From contig NC_067282.1 in the NCBI RefSeq assembly GCF_020740795.1, positions 149,158,858 through 149,222,857 of the forward strand: a stretch of 64,000 nucleotides of DNA. Reading direction: 5' to 3'. The first letter of the stretch is position 1, and each line of letters opens with the position of its first letter. The notes beneath the pieces are model-generated. The model was not told the DNA's origin, did no database searches, and saw only the letters and a program-made list of their open reading frames with translations. Below, one piece after another: positions 1 through 10,602 of this stretch. The DNA comes from Apus apus. Its lineage: Eukaryota > Chordata > Aves > Apodiformes > Apodidae. The position numbers and the translations under genes were made by a program.

Positions 1-963
1 GGTGCTTGAGGTCAACATTTCATCCTACAAAATATGCCAGTGGGAGAGCATTTTGGTGCACAGAGCATTCCAGCGGACAGGTGCCTAAGTAAGTCTTCTC
101 ATCCAGTGCCTACTGGGATAGGGTTTGAACCTGTGGGCAATGGCATTAGACACATGACATAGAAATAACAACAGCTTCACTCACTCAGGGAACTATATTC
201 AGATCAGTCAATGTCCCTTTTGTTTTTAGCTCTGAGAGTTATGATATGATCTCTTAAGGCATCAGCTGAACATGTACTAGTGTAGCTGCTCTGTCTGAAA
301 TGCCAGGCAGCTGGAAAGAATAACATTGAGAAGGCTGTCCCTCAGTTAGTTATTTACTCTGGAGCTTAATGATGAGCATTGGGTTCTCTACACTGTTAAA
401 TAAATACACCCAACGCCCCAAAAACCATATTTGTTTAAACCATAAACTATATAAGCCAGTACTGCCTCCTTGATAAAGTTCTTATGCCTCTCTGTCCAGA
501 CATCCCCCAGAAAGGGACTTCAAAAAGGAAAGGCTCACTCAATATGGGAAGATTTGTTAGCTATTAAGTATTCTGATAAAAAGCTCTGATGTACTTGAAG
601 GAAAAGAGAGGGTTTTTGAAGCTTTAGATACTATAAATAATTTCTGGGTTTATTACACATTTTCTATGCTGCTTTGGGCAAAGTGCATTGGCCTTGATTT
701 TGTACTGGGAAAGGAAATGGGAGTGTTGCTACTAACTTCAGTGGGATCTGGGTCAGGATTCTTGTAGATGCATAATTTCTAAGTTTCCCATCTGGTTAGA
801 AATTTTATTTAAGACCTCACTGTTCTGAATTTACATACTTTGAGAACTCTGCAGATGTCATCAGAGTAAGACTTCATAGGCTGTGCAGTTCGGAGGTAGC
901 CTGCAGCCCTCCCCAGGTCTCTGGCTCCCAGGCAGACTGACCTTGCAGGCTGGATCTTGCCCC
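1..963. other. Intergenic DNA, nothing recognised
   Basis: Moderately AT-rich DNA with no convincing exon, RNA gene or repeat. By human synteny this would be the interval between CKAP4 and NUAK1, but no NUAK1 exon is visible. Confidence 0.5.
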
Positions 964-2215
964 CTTAGAATCTTAGAATTGTAGAATCATAAATGTTGGA
1001 GAAGACCTCTAAGATCATCAAGTCCAACTGCTAAACCAACACCACCATACGCACTAAACCCTGTCCTGGTATGTCCACACATTTTATGAACACCTCCAGA
1101 GATGGTGATTCCACCACCTCCCTGGGCACTTGTCATGGTTTGAGCCCAACACAACAACAAAGGAACAGCCCATGGCCGCTCACTCAAGTCCTCTCCCACA
1201 CACACACTGGGATGAGGAGGACAAAGCTCATGGGTTGAGACAAAGAACAAAGAGGGTTCTTCACCGATTAAGGTCCCAGGCAAAACAGACTCAACTTGGG
1301 GAAAAAATAATAATTTAATTTCACACTAATCACACACTCACAGGACACAGACAACACAAAGAGCAGGGCTTGCATATGTTACCCCCACCCCTCCCTTCTT
1401 CCCAGGCCCAAATCACTCTGTTCCCGGTTTCTCTCCCTCCTTCCCCCCAGCAGCACAGGGGGACAGGGGATGGGGTTTCGAGTCAGTTCACAGGCTGGTG
1501 GTTCCTGCTGCTCCTTCCTCCTCAGGAAGAAGGATTCCTTACAGTCCTTCCCTGCTTCCCCACGGGGTCCCTCCCATGGGAGAGAGTCCTCCATAAACCT
1601 CTCCTTCATGAATCCTTCCCACGAGGTCTGGAGCTGCTCCAGCCTGGGCTTCCCACAGAGTCAGGGGCTGGTTCAGGAACAGCCACCTCCCCTGGCACCA
1701 GGGTCTTCCAAAGCTGCGCAATCAGAGTCCACTGGCAGCAAATCCTCTGGCCACAAAATCTAAGTCCACTGGCCAAGTTCACCCCTCCTGGCACCTTCAG
1801 GGAATGTTCCACCACGTTCCTCCATGAGTGCAGGACGACAGCTGCCATCTCGCCATGGGTTGCAGGGAAACTTCTGCTTGGGCACCTTCTTCCCCTTCTT
1901 CCTCACCAACCACCAGCAAACACTGTTCTGCCTCTCCAGCAGTTTTTTTTTTTTCCCTTAAGCGCTTCTCTGCTCAGGTGTTATAACTGTTTTTTCGTAT
2001 GTTAATCACTGAGGTGCATCTATTGTCCCTCTAATGGCTCCTTGGCTGGGTTTGGAGCAGGGGGAGCTTCTCAGCTTCTTACCAGAGCCACTCTTGGGCC
2101 CTTCCCCTGCTACCAAAAAACGCACCAAACCAAACCAGAACAGCACTCTTTTCCAATGTCTGACCACTATTTCAGTAAAGAATTTTTCCTAATATCCAAT
2201 TTGAACCTCCCCTGC
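964..2215 (-). mobile_element. CR1 LINE 3' end, split by an LTR insertion
   Basis: The block opens with the reverse complement of the CR1 tail (repeated TAGAAT/ATCATA units, then the region around AAGATCATCAAGTCCAAC) and reads toward the conserved CTCCACCACCTCCCTGGGCA segment near 1126. The CR1 sequence breaks there and resumes at about 2148 with TTCCAATGTCTGACCACT and the following AAGAATTTTTCCTAATATCC segment. The missing middle is an LTR at 1131-2142. The CR1 is 5'-truncated, as nearly all are, and does not encode a protein. Confidence 0.85.
1131..2142. mobile_element. Solo LTR of an ERVL-type endogenous retrovirus, inside a CR1
   Basis: A block of about 1,012 bp begins TGTCATGGTTTGAGCC and ends CCAGAACA, so it has the TG...CA ends of an LTR. 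It is flanked by the 5-bp direct repeat GCACT (1126-1130 and 2143-2147), a target-site duplication. A 5-bp duplication fits ERVL-like (class III) elements. The opening resembles a widespread bird LTR group. No internal gag/pol/env region is present, so this is a solo LTR left by recombination. It is younger than the CR1 it interrupts. Family assignment is from memory and orientation is not settled. Confidence 0.75.
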
Positions 2216-3921
2216 CGGGGAGGGCAAGGATGCACTTCTGTGAAGTACTTGGCAGAAAGGTTGTTTTGGCCAGAGTGACACTAAAGTGTAAGCTATCCAA
2301 ACACATTCTGGAAACTGCAGTGTTTTGTTTTTACCTGTCACTAGCAATGATCTCAACTCATTTGGCTAGATTGTGTCTCTTGCAGTGCCCTCTCTAAACA
2401 GGGGGCTCTTTAGTTGGCTATCATCTCAAGCCCTGTTTTTGCTTGTGGCTTCAAATTATTACTATAAGGAACAAAATACTTAAGCCACCTTTTGCACCCC
2501 CCTGGTATGTATATATTGATGGGAAGTTGGGTAAAAGAAAGGAGAGAAAAATAAAACATTCAGAGCACTAAAAAATAAAAAAAATTTATGGTTCCAAGGT
2601 AACCCTGGTTCTTTCTCTACTTGTTATGTTTTCCATCCTTACTCATAACTCTAGGAGTCCAACCCAACCCCAACCTAAGCAGTATTGACAGGAAAGAATT
2701 ATCCACAGGAATTTTACATACTTACCTCTAGAGAGTGCCAAAGGAAAACCTGAGTGGAACAAAACCAGCCTTATTCGAACTAGTCTCTTCCTCTAGAGTT
2801 GTGGGTGGACACTAGGGTATGGCACTGGAGTTAGCTGCGTAATAAGTATTTCATAGTAACTATTTTGTGCTAAACAGGATATGTAGTAAAATGAGAAATC
2901 ACATCTCTGGTTTCTGCTTCTCTCACAGTGGAAATGGAATCACTTGACAAAAGATTTGTCCCCCAGTGCTAAGCTAAGTATCTCGATAGCATTGTCTTGG
3001 AAAAAAATGTGAGATGTATTATTTGTATATCCATAGCAACCAAAGGAACACCTGCTCCATAAACTCCAATATAAAAAAAAACAGAGTTCAAGGATCTCTT
3101 TGTCTGAGGTCTAGCAAGCTACAACTGCGATGTTACATGAACTCTGAATAGCTCCAGGGTTCAGTATTTGTGTTATAAATGCAGGAATCATCCAGCTGTG
3201 CTCTTAGAAAGGCATTTTCAAGTTACTTTTCTCAGTGCATGAACAAGCATTGACTTCTGAGAAGATATATTATATTGGCAGGTTGCAATATATTGTATAG
3301 TAGAGATTCTGGAGAGGTTTTGCTGTGTGAACAAGCAGAAAATTCACTGTTTGTTTTGGTGTCTGAGGCAGATTTGCTCTTTGAGCATCCTTGGTCAATG
3401 TTTGACCAAAGGGGTTCTTGGGAAAAAGAATTGCTTTGTATGCTGTTTGGCTTTCTCATGCCAGGATTTCTAATTAAGTGTTGATTAAGTCCTGTGTGTA
3501 AATCTTCTGACTCTGCATCTCTGGAATCAGTGAATATCTGCTCATGGCTGGTGGAGGTTGACAAACACTAAAATGCAGATAGAAAAGGCAAAGTATGAGC
3601 ACTCAGAGGTCCAACAGGGATTAGCATCTCACAGGGCTAAATATCATGCACAGCTGATAGTAAAACCGAAAGCAAAACAACCACAAACCTCCCTAAACAT
3701 CTGTAGACTGGGCAGTTGATGATGCAACAAATGGTCCTGGGACCATTTATTAGCAAAATGGCTACACTGGGCAGGGTAAGCAGCAGTTCTTCTAAAATCA
3801 GCCTAGCACTGGATGAAGCTGCAGTGAGAGAGAATTATTTTTTTCAAGCGAATGGTACCACATAAGGAGAGCATTAAACAGGGCACATCGGTGGGTGCTG
3901 CTGTGGGACCCGGGGAACGGA
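2216..3921. other. Intergenic DNA, nothing recognised
   Basis: Unique-looking sequence. A 110-codon open frame on the minus strand (3232-3564) has no recognisable domain, and an unrelated 69-codon frame overlaps it on the plus strand. I treat both as chance. Confidence 0.45.
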
Positions 3922-4325
3922 GATCATAGAATCATAGACTTGTTTGCTTTGGAAAACACCAAGGCCAGATTAGATGAAGCTTTGAGCAACCTGGTCTAGT
4001 GGGAAGTGTCCTTGCCCATGCAGGGCATCGGAACTAGATTATCTTCAAGGTCCCTTCCAACCCAAACCATTCTGTGATTCTATGATTAACTCAGCTCTGC
4101 CAAGTCCACCCTTAAACCATGTCCCTAAGCACCACACCTACACGTCTTTTAAACACCTCCAGGGGTGGTAACTCCACCACTTCCCTGGGCAGCCTGTTGC
4201 AGTGCCTGACAACCCTTTTGGTGAAGAAATTTTTCCTAATATTCAATCTAAGCCTCCTGAGGCCATTTCCTCTTGTTCTGTCGCTTGTAACTTGGGATAC
4301 GGGGGCAGCTCCCGCCTGACCGCTG
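3922..4325 (-). mobile_element. CR1 LINE 3' end, interrupted by a second CR1
   Basis: The reverse-complement CR1 tail (ATCATAGAATCATAGA) starts here, is broken at about 3956, and resumes near 4088 with CTGCCAAGTCCACCCTTAAA, the ACACGTCTTTTAAACACCTC segment and GAAGAAATTTTTCCTAATAT, fading by about 4325. The insert at 3957-4087 is another CR1 in the opposite orientation. Confidence 0.8.
3957..4087 (+). mobile_element. Short CR1 LINE 3' end nested in an opposite CR1
   Basis: About 130 bp reading GAGCAACCTGGTCTAGTG, then AAGGTCCCTTCCAACCC, then the tail TTCTGTGATTCTATGATT. This is the plus orientation of the CR1 3' end. It is severely 5'-truncated and sits within a minus-oriented CR1, so it is the younger insertion of the pair. 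Confidence 0.8.
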
Positions 4326-4382
4326 CAGTCACCGGGCTGGGCCCCTTCCCGGCCCCTGTCCAGGGAAGGCATCCAAGACGGT

Positions 4383-4773
4383 GGGACAGACGGAGGGACG
4401 GGCGGACAGCCGGAGGGATGGGCGGACAGCCGGAGGGACGGACGGACAGGCGGAGGCACGGGCGGACAGAAGGAGGGACGGGCCGACAGACGGAGGGACG
4501 GGCGGACAGACGGAGGGACGGACGCACAGACGGAGGGACGGGCGGACAGACAGAGGAACGGGCGGACAGACGGAGGGACGGGCGGACAGACGGAGGGACG
4601 GGCGGACAGATGGAGGGACGGGCGAGCAGACGGACGCACAGACGGAGGGACGGGCGGACAGACAGAGGGACGGGCGGACAGACAGAGGGACGGGCGGACA
4701 GAAGGAGGGACGGGCGGACAGACGGGCACACAGGCGGAGGGACGGGCGGACAGACGGACGGACAGGCGCACAG
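4383..4773. repeat. 20-bp GC-rich minisatellite, about 19-20 copies
   Basis: Tandem array with the 20-bp unit GGCGGACAGACGGAGGGACG. It is in strict 20-bp register for roughly the first 250 bp, then has small insertions and deletions. Most copies differ at one to three positions and each carries about three CpGs. Because 20 is not a multiple of 3 and the unit lacks stops in most registers, long open frames appear in several frames on both strands. Their Arg/Gly/Thr-rich and Pro/Ser/Val-rich translations are repeat artefacts, not genes. Runs of GGG and GG make it G-quadruplex-prone. Confidence 0.95.
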
Positions 4774-5030
4774 CGCCCCCTGAGCCGCCCCTGCCGATCC
4801 GCGCCGCCGCCACCGGGGGGCGCCCTCCGCCGCGCAGCCGCCGCCGGGCGCGGCCCCGCGCCCCCGAGCCCGGCGCGCCCCCCGGCCCGCGTCCGGCGCT
4901 GCCCTCTCGGTGCCCGCAGCGCTGCTGTCTGCCCCACCGGCGCAGCCTCCCTTCCCGCTGCCGTCCTCGCCGCTCCCCCGCGGCCCTTCTGCCTGCAAGG
5001 CCTCACGTCCACGTCCACGTCCACGATAAG
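4774..5030. other. GC- and CpG-rich block next to the minisatellite
   Basis: Very GC-rich, CpG-dense DNA of CpG-island type, but with no gene start identified beside it. It ends in three copies of ACGTCC near 5007-5023. It could be an orphan CpG island (an enhancer or non-coding RNA promoter) or GC-rich sequence that simply accompanies the minisatellite. Confidence 0.5.
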
Positions 5031-5070
5031 CAAACGGGTCCTGTGTACAGAACAGCCTTTCGGGTAGTTG

Positions 5071-5530
5071 AATCACGGAATGGTTTGGGCGGGCAGGGAC
5101 CCTAAAGACCATCTAGCTCCACCCCCTGCATGGGCAGGGACACCTCCCACCAGACCCGGTTGCTCCAAGCCCCATCCAGCCTGGCCTTGAACGCTTCCAG
5201 GGAGGGGGCAGCCACAGCTTCCCTGGGCAACCTGTGCCAGTGTCTCACCACCCTCACAGTGAAGAATTTCTGACTGATTTCTAACCTAAATCTTACCCTC
5301 TTCCAATTTAAAGCCACTACCCCTTATCACATCACTTGTAAAAAGTCCCTCCCTGATGATTGCTTGTTTCTTCCATCTCACTTTTCCCTTCAGCCCTCCC
5401 TCTGCTTAAGTCTAAACAGGCCCAGTTGTTCAATCTCTTTTTCACATAACGTTGCACCTCTGATCGTCTCCATATTCCTCCTTCAAAGTCTCTCCAGCCC
5501 AGCCACACCTTTCTTCAAGTGTCCCACACT
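5071..5530 (-). mobile_element. CR1 LINE 3' end
   Basis: The reverse-complement CR1 signature begins AATCACGGAATGGTTTGGG, followed by CCATCCAGCCTGGCCTTGAA, GGGCAACCTGTGCCAGTGTC and the AAAGAATTTC region, clear to about 5353. Weaker similarity (AACAGGCCCAGTTGTTC onward) suggests a degraded continuation to about 5530. Confidence 0.8.
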
Positions 5531-6839
5531 GCAGAGACTGTCCCTTGGCAGTGCTGAATAGAATGGAGGGCCCATGTTGCATGTTTTTAGGCTATTCTGC
5601 TGTTGGTACCTCTCGGAAAGCCTTTCTTCCTGGAGTCATTTAACTCTGCAGCTTTGTTTACACTACCAGCTGAGTTATGTCAAATTATATGGCAAAAAGA
5701 TTAAATCACTAATCCGTGCTTTAGTAAAACCTCTAACAGACACACTTAGGCCCCCAGCAACTGTGCTTGCTGTTATAAATTATTTCACTTGCAGCAGTGG
5801 CTGAAACCCTACTGGGAGAAATTCCTGCAACAGCACAAGATTTATCTCCTTCGCTGTTGCCAGTGTAGCTATTTAGGCAAACCCTTGCAAGAGGGATCAG
5901 GTCTGCAGTGCCTCAGCATATTGGCTTCTCCATGTATAAGATGAGAGCTGAAAATGAAGACAAATGTCAATGAACTGGCTCAATCAATATCTCATCAATC
6001 AGGTGGACAATTTCAGTTGAAATTTCTTACTGTAACAGCATCCTATTGATCACACACGAATAATGTAGAACATTGGCAACATAGACTGTCTTGATGAGAT
6101 GTTCTCCACTGCTTTATTGCAAAGTGCAAGAACAGCACTGGGACTGTAAAAAGCAGCAGCACCAGGACTGGATGTGCTCTGTGAGCATTTATGAGGGAAT
6201 TAGGAAGTGCTTGTGATCAATGAAACTGTTAAGCCAAATGTAAAAGCTGAACTGCCAGCCCACCAAGGGATCTTTGCCACTGTGCCTGCCTCCAGCCACA
6301 CTATTATTTACAGAAAATTGTTATTCTTATTTAGTGAAATAAATAATTTAAATAACTTGTCATAAAAATTAAGTGACTCAACTTAAATTACAGCCTCTTG
6401 AAGTTCTCTCATCACGTGGCTACTCCCCTCTAGAGCCACTGCATGCTCACAGCCAGGTTGCTGTCAACCCGGTTATATCGAATCTCTTAGATTTGAAGGG
6501 CTTGTGTGCTCCCCTGCTTTGTTGAACATGGGTAGCCTAATAACAGGGGTTACCTACTCCTATGAATTTGGCAACAGGGATTGCCAGGACCTGATGATGT
6601 CCATACTCCTGAAATCACCCTTTCCCAAACTTTTGAAAGCCTGACACCCATTATGAAGATGGTATCAGCTTATGAGCCTTGCAGTCCAGCTTTCAAACCC
6701 ACACAAAAGAAGCAGCCACTCTGGAAATACTTAGGTCCTTTCTGTACATTATTTCTGTTCTACATGCTTTGGGCATTGAGAAGATCTTACCGAGGCATTG
6801 CTGGCAGTGTCTGGCATAGGATTCAGTGCATAAGATCAC
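5531..6839. other. Intergenic DNA, nothing recognised
   Basis: No exon, RNA gene or clear repeat. Short open frames here match no family I know. Around 6330-6360 the sequence is notably AT-rich. Confidence 0.45.
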
Positions 6840-7285
6840 ATTGCAGGAAGGTGATCACAGGGCTGGACCACCTCGGCTATGAAGACAGGTTGAGAGAATT
6901 TGGGCTGTTCAGCCTGGAGAAGAGAAGGCTCTGGGGAGATGTTATAGTGGCCTTCCAGTACCTGAAGGGCCTACAGGAAAGCTGGGGAGGGTGTTTTCAC
7001 CAGAGGGCAGCGATAGGACAAGGGGTAACAGTTTTAAACTGAAAGGGGATAGTTTTAGGTTAGACATCAGAAGAAATTCTTCACCATGAGGGTGGTAAGG
7101 TGCTGGAATAGGTTGCCCTGGGAGGTTGTGGATGCCTCCTTGGAGGTGTTTAAGGCCAGGCTGGATGGAGCTTTGTGCAGCCTGGTCTAGTGTGAGGTGT
7201 CCCTGCTCATAGCAGGGAGGTTGGAACCTGATGATCTTTAAGGTCCCTTCCAACCTTAACTATTCTATTATTCTATGATTCTATA
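6840..7285 (+). mobile_element. CR1 LINE 3' end with ORF2 C-terminal remnant
   Basis: Reads through the end of CR1 ORF2 (GLDHLGYEDRLREFGLFSLE, then EKRRLWGDV, QYLKG), then the 3' UTR (GGTCCCTTCCAACC) and the tail of repeated ATTCTAT units near 7260-7285. It lies immediately downstream of the likely CKAP4 poly(A) site. A 153-codon open frame at 6581-7042 is upstream unique DNA running into this CR1 remnant. Confidence 0.9.
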
Positions 7286-7550
7286 AATCACGTATTTCAC
7301 ACCTCACAACTATCACCCTGGGCTTCTGAGCCTCGTCAACACCACTGCATTGATCTGACTCAAATCCTGGAGTTTGTCTGTAACCACAACAGGCAGAAAT
7401 GCATCCATGTTCCCTTAAGACAGCTGAGAACAAGTACAGGGCTGCATCACATCTGGCACTTCCCCTTCCTGTACGCCACTGGAAGCATCCTGGGAAACAC
7501 AACATTAAGGAAGCAGCAATCAAAAAAAGGTGCAAAGAATATTCCAAATG

Positions 7551-7556
7551 TTTATT
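7551..7556 (-). terminator. Candidate distal poly(A) signal of CKAP4
   Basis: AATAAA on the minus strand, about 1.7 kb after the CKAP4 stop. A T-rich stretch lies just beyond it on the minus strand (plus-strand CAAAAAAAGG near 7530), as expected downstream of a cleavage site. Confidence 0.4.
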
Positions 7557-8813
7557 ATGTATTAAAAATACCGCAAATAAGCCATACAGTTCATTTCACA
7601 GTAACCTAAACAACATTGTTCAAGAACTTGAGAAGTTAACAAAGAACAGTGCGGTTACAACAGTGACAAGTTACTTTAATGCCATGGGTCACTCTTTCTT
7701 TGCTATCAATTCTTTCCTGCTTACAGTGGGAACAACACGAGATATGGTTCAGTATCTTATTCACCAAGAACTCCTTTTCACCTGCACCGTTCCTGCAGGC
7801 AGACCACCTCTGGGAGGTGCTGTTTCTAGGAATTCTTCTTCCAACATAGCCCAGGATCTGGTCAGTGCAGGCTGAGGTGGACATGATGTGCAAACCCCTT
7901 TACCAAATCTTTGGATAAAGTTCAGAGGTAAACCTGAAAAGAAGGGATATTAGAAATCCTTTCCAAAACCAGAAAACCAGGAAAGCTCCATGAGAAAGTG
8001 TTTCTTAAATGAACATCTAGAGAACTACAACACTTTTTTCTCACTCTCAACCATTTCCTAGAAGGATCCTTTGCTACCAGTGCCCCAGATACCCAGTGAC
8101 AACAATGGTGACAAGAACCAGGCACCAAGTCCTGAGTATGTAACAGGAGTTCAGGTCACTGTCAGCTGTGTGAAAACTTGGAAATGTATATGCCCTAGAA
8201 GCAATTCTGCCGATTTCATGGTGATTTTCCCCCATGTGTTTTTTGGAGTGTACCATTATCATCAGCATGCTTTCTATAAATGGAACATGAGAGGTGCAAA
8301 TTTAGTCCTTCTCTTTCCTCATTCAAATTTGTGATCATTTTTACAGAAAATCCTGTATTATAGACATTAGACCTTTCCAGGAAAGACACAGCTTCTTCAT
8401 ACAAACAGCCAGAAAATTAGAGAAAAATATTACTATACCCTCTTGAAGCTAATCCCATCCTTCAGATGTCCCTTCAAAGCACTGGTTTTCTACACCAGCC
8501 GCTGAAGATGCTGGGAAATAAGCTTGTGATCACAAAGAATGAATCTTTTCAGCCACATGGTGGAACATCAGTCTTAGCACCAAGCAGTGCCCACTTATCT
8601 TAAACCTTCCCTTCAGGGGGTTCAGTTATCCCCTTGTTATCTTCTTGGTACAGATTAAAGACTCACAGAAATACACTACAGGTCAGCTGACACCTCCTAA
8701 ACTGACTACATGGCTGAGTCCCAAACTGCAGAAACAGATGAGTTGTTTCAAACCTGGTACACACTTAAGTTTACTGGTCTGAACAGTTTAAGATAGGGGT
8801 GTAGTTTTGTTCA

Positions 8814-8819
8814 TTTATT
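8814..8819 (-). terminator. Candidate proximal poly(A) signal of CKAP4
   Basis: AATAAA on the minus strand about 450 bases after the stop codon. It could give a shorter CKAP4 mRNA; which site is used cannot be told from sequence. Confidence 0.3.
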
Positions 8820-9270
8820 TCTTAAACCAAAACATACCAGTAACATTCTCAGTGTGTACAGCAGCATGGTTTTTGTACCAGGACAGCTGTGGCCCTTCTG
8901 TGTGAGATATCTAGTGTCATTGTGTGAAACACCTTCATGCCATTAAGTATGTGCCCATGCTAACATGGCTGTAGTGCCTTAGTTACACCACTACAGTTAC
9001 AGCCATACAGCTTTATAGAGAAGATGAGCCCTTAGAAACTCAACCCCCAACAAACTCATGTTTTCTTAAACACAATTGAAAAAACCAACAAACCAAACAA
9101 AAACCAACAGACACTACACAAAAGAGAAATAAAGGAAATAAGCAGAACTGTCCGTATTAAAGTATTCTTACTCTCTTTGGAGGTATCAAATTGCTTTTAA
9201 AAAGAGTAAAAAATTGGGCATACAAAAGCCATTCTCCTTAACCCATTATTTGCACAAGGAGCACTGCTGC

Positions 9271-10602
9271 CTAAACTTTTTCATGTATTTTTTCTACTTT
9301 CACAAACAACCTTTCCAGATCATTCCTCAGGTCATCTATTGAGCTCTTCACAGACTCCAAGTTGTTCTCATTATTTTCAATTTTCACTGAGTAGGAGACT
9401 AAACTATCCACTGCAGTTCTTATCATTTTCAAATCGGAATCAACCTGGCTGACAGAAGATCTCAGCTCATCTACTGAGCCCTCCACAGAAGAAAATTTTT
9501 CAAGGTAGTCTTGAGAATGTGCTTGACTCATCTGAACATTTCCTTGATCCAACAAAGTACTAATTTGCTTCTGGATATCTTGAAGAGCACCAGAGGATGG
9601 CAGGTCACTTATGCTTCTCCTCAAGTTCTCCAAGTCATTGTACAGTGAGGTCTGTGATTCACCAAGATTTTTCAAAACATCAGTGACTGAGGTTACATCC
9701 GTATCTGAGTTTCCCTGAAGAACAGTAATGTGTTGTTCTAGGGTACTGAGCTTATTCTTGTATTCTCCCTCGTTAGAGAGGAAAGATTGTAATTTTTCAC
9801 TGTTTTGAGCAGCAACAGAAGTTAGAGACTCCAGGCTGTCTTCTATGTGCCTCAATCGAGACTCCAGTCCTTCAGTGTTCTTCCCAAAAGTTTCCAATGC
9901 TTTTCTGAAGAGTTCATTTTCTTCCCATTTGTTAAGATTGGCTTTCACTTGTAGTAAATCTTCATCAAGCCTTTTAATGTCACCAGGCAGCTGCATAATA
10001 GAATCCTCAGCTCTCAGAACCTTCTCTTGTAAAGCCTTTAGTGAAAGGTGTTCAGTGTCTGCAGCCTCTTTGAATTTCTCATGTTCTTGTCTGAGGTTGA
10101 CTAGCTCTTTCACTTCAGTATACACATCAGACTCCATGGAGTCTATTGTACTCTTCAACTCCTCTATGTCCTTTTCTTTGGTTTTCATGGAAACTTGCAT
10201 CTCATCAAAAGCATCTTTTAGCACCTTAATTTCATGTTTATACACATTTGCTTCTCCTAGTGAATCAACCTTTGCTTTCATATTGTTTATTTCATCTTGG
10301 CTCCTTTGCTGGACTTCAGTGAATACAGCAATGTTATCATTTATAGACCTGGTTAGCTCTGTTAGTCTCTCTTCCACTGTGTTTTCCAGAGATGTGAAGT
10401 CTCGTTCCCTTGCATCCTTCACCATGTGGATGCCATCAGATAAGTCTTTCAAAATTTCATTTTGCAGCTTCTGAAGCACTTCACTGATCCGGTTTATTTC
10501 ACTCTCCCCTTGTTTAACAGCCTTCTCGGTAACCTCCTGCTTCTGCTGAGTAATTTTCATCATGGATTCAAATTCTCCAAATGTGGCTTGAAGGGAACGC
10601 AC
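9271..10602 (-). CDS. CKAP4: CKAP4 coding exon 2 (lumenal coiled coil)
   Basis: Codons 120-562 plus stop. The acceptor is TTCTGTTTTAG just before 10602. The first codon is GTG (Val), an internal residue and not a start. The heptad-rich lumenal domain is complete to the KIHEKV terminus. Confidence 0.97.
   Translation of the reverse strand: MRSLQATFGEFESMMKITQQKQEVTEKAVKQGESEINRISEVLQKLQNEILKDLSDGIHMVKDARERDFTSLENTVEERLTELTRSINDNIAVFTEVQQRSQDEINNMKAKVDSLGEANVYKHEIKVLKDAFDEMQVSMKTKEKDIEELKSTIDSMESDVYTEVKELVNLRQEHEKFKEAADTEHLSLKALQEKVLRAEDSIMQLPGDIKRLDEDLLQVKANLNKWEENELFRKALETFGKNTEGLESRLRHIEDSLESLTSVAAQNSEKLQSFLSNEGEYKNKLSTLEQHITVLQGNSDTDVTSVTDVLKNLGESQTSLYNDLENLRRSISDLPSSGALQDIQKQISTLLDQGNVQMSQAHSQDYLEKFSSVEGSVDELRSSVSQVDSDLKMIRTAVDSLVSYSVKIENNENNLESVKSSIDDLRNDLERLFVKVEKIHEKV

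Larger units (their letters stand above)
7530..9270 (-). other. CKAP4: CKAP4 3' UTR (inferred extent)
   Basis: Non-coding sequence following the CKAP4 stop codon on the minus strand. Two canonical AATAAA hexamers lie on this strand, at 8819-8814 and 7556-7551, giving possible UTRs of about 0.45 and 1.7 kb. The end is inferred; no transcript evidence was available. Small open frames within it on both strands are taken as chance. Confidence 0.5.

Noticed and set aside
100-180. A tRNA B-box-like GGTTCAAACCC on the minus strand
   Set aside because: The T-stem pairs poorly and no A box or cloverleaf can be drawn with the sequence upstream of it.
1370-2005. A 211-codon plus-strand open frame
   Set aside because: It lies wholly inside the solo LTR, has no recognised protein match, and LTRs of this kind do not encode proteins.
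3232-3564. A 110-codon minus-strand frame rich in Ser/Asn
   Set aside because: No family match, no splice context, and an overlapping plus-strand frame of similar quality.
9845-10474. A 209-codon plus-strand frame
   Set aside because: Antisense shadow of the CKAP4 coiled-coil exon; its Ser-rich composition comes from the reverse complement of Glu/Leu/Lys codons.
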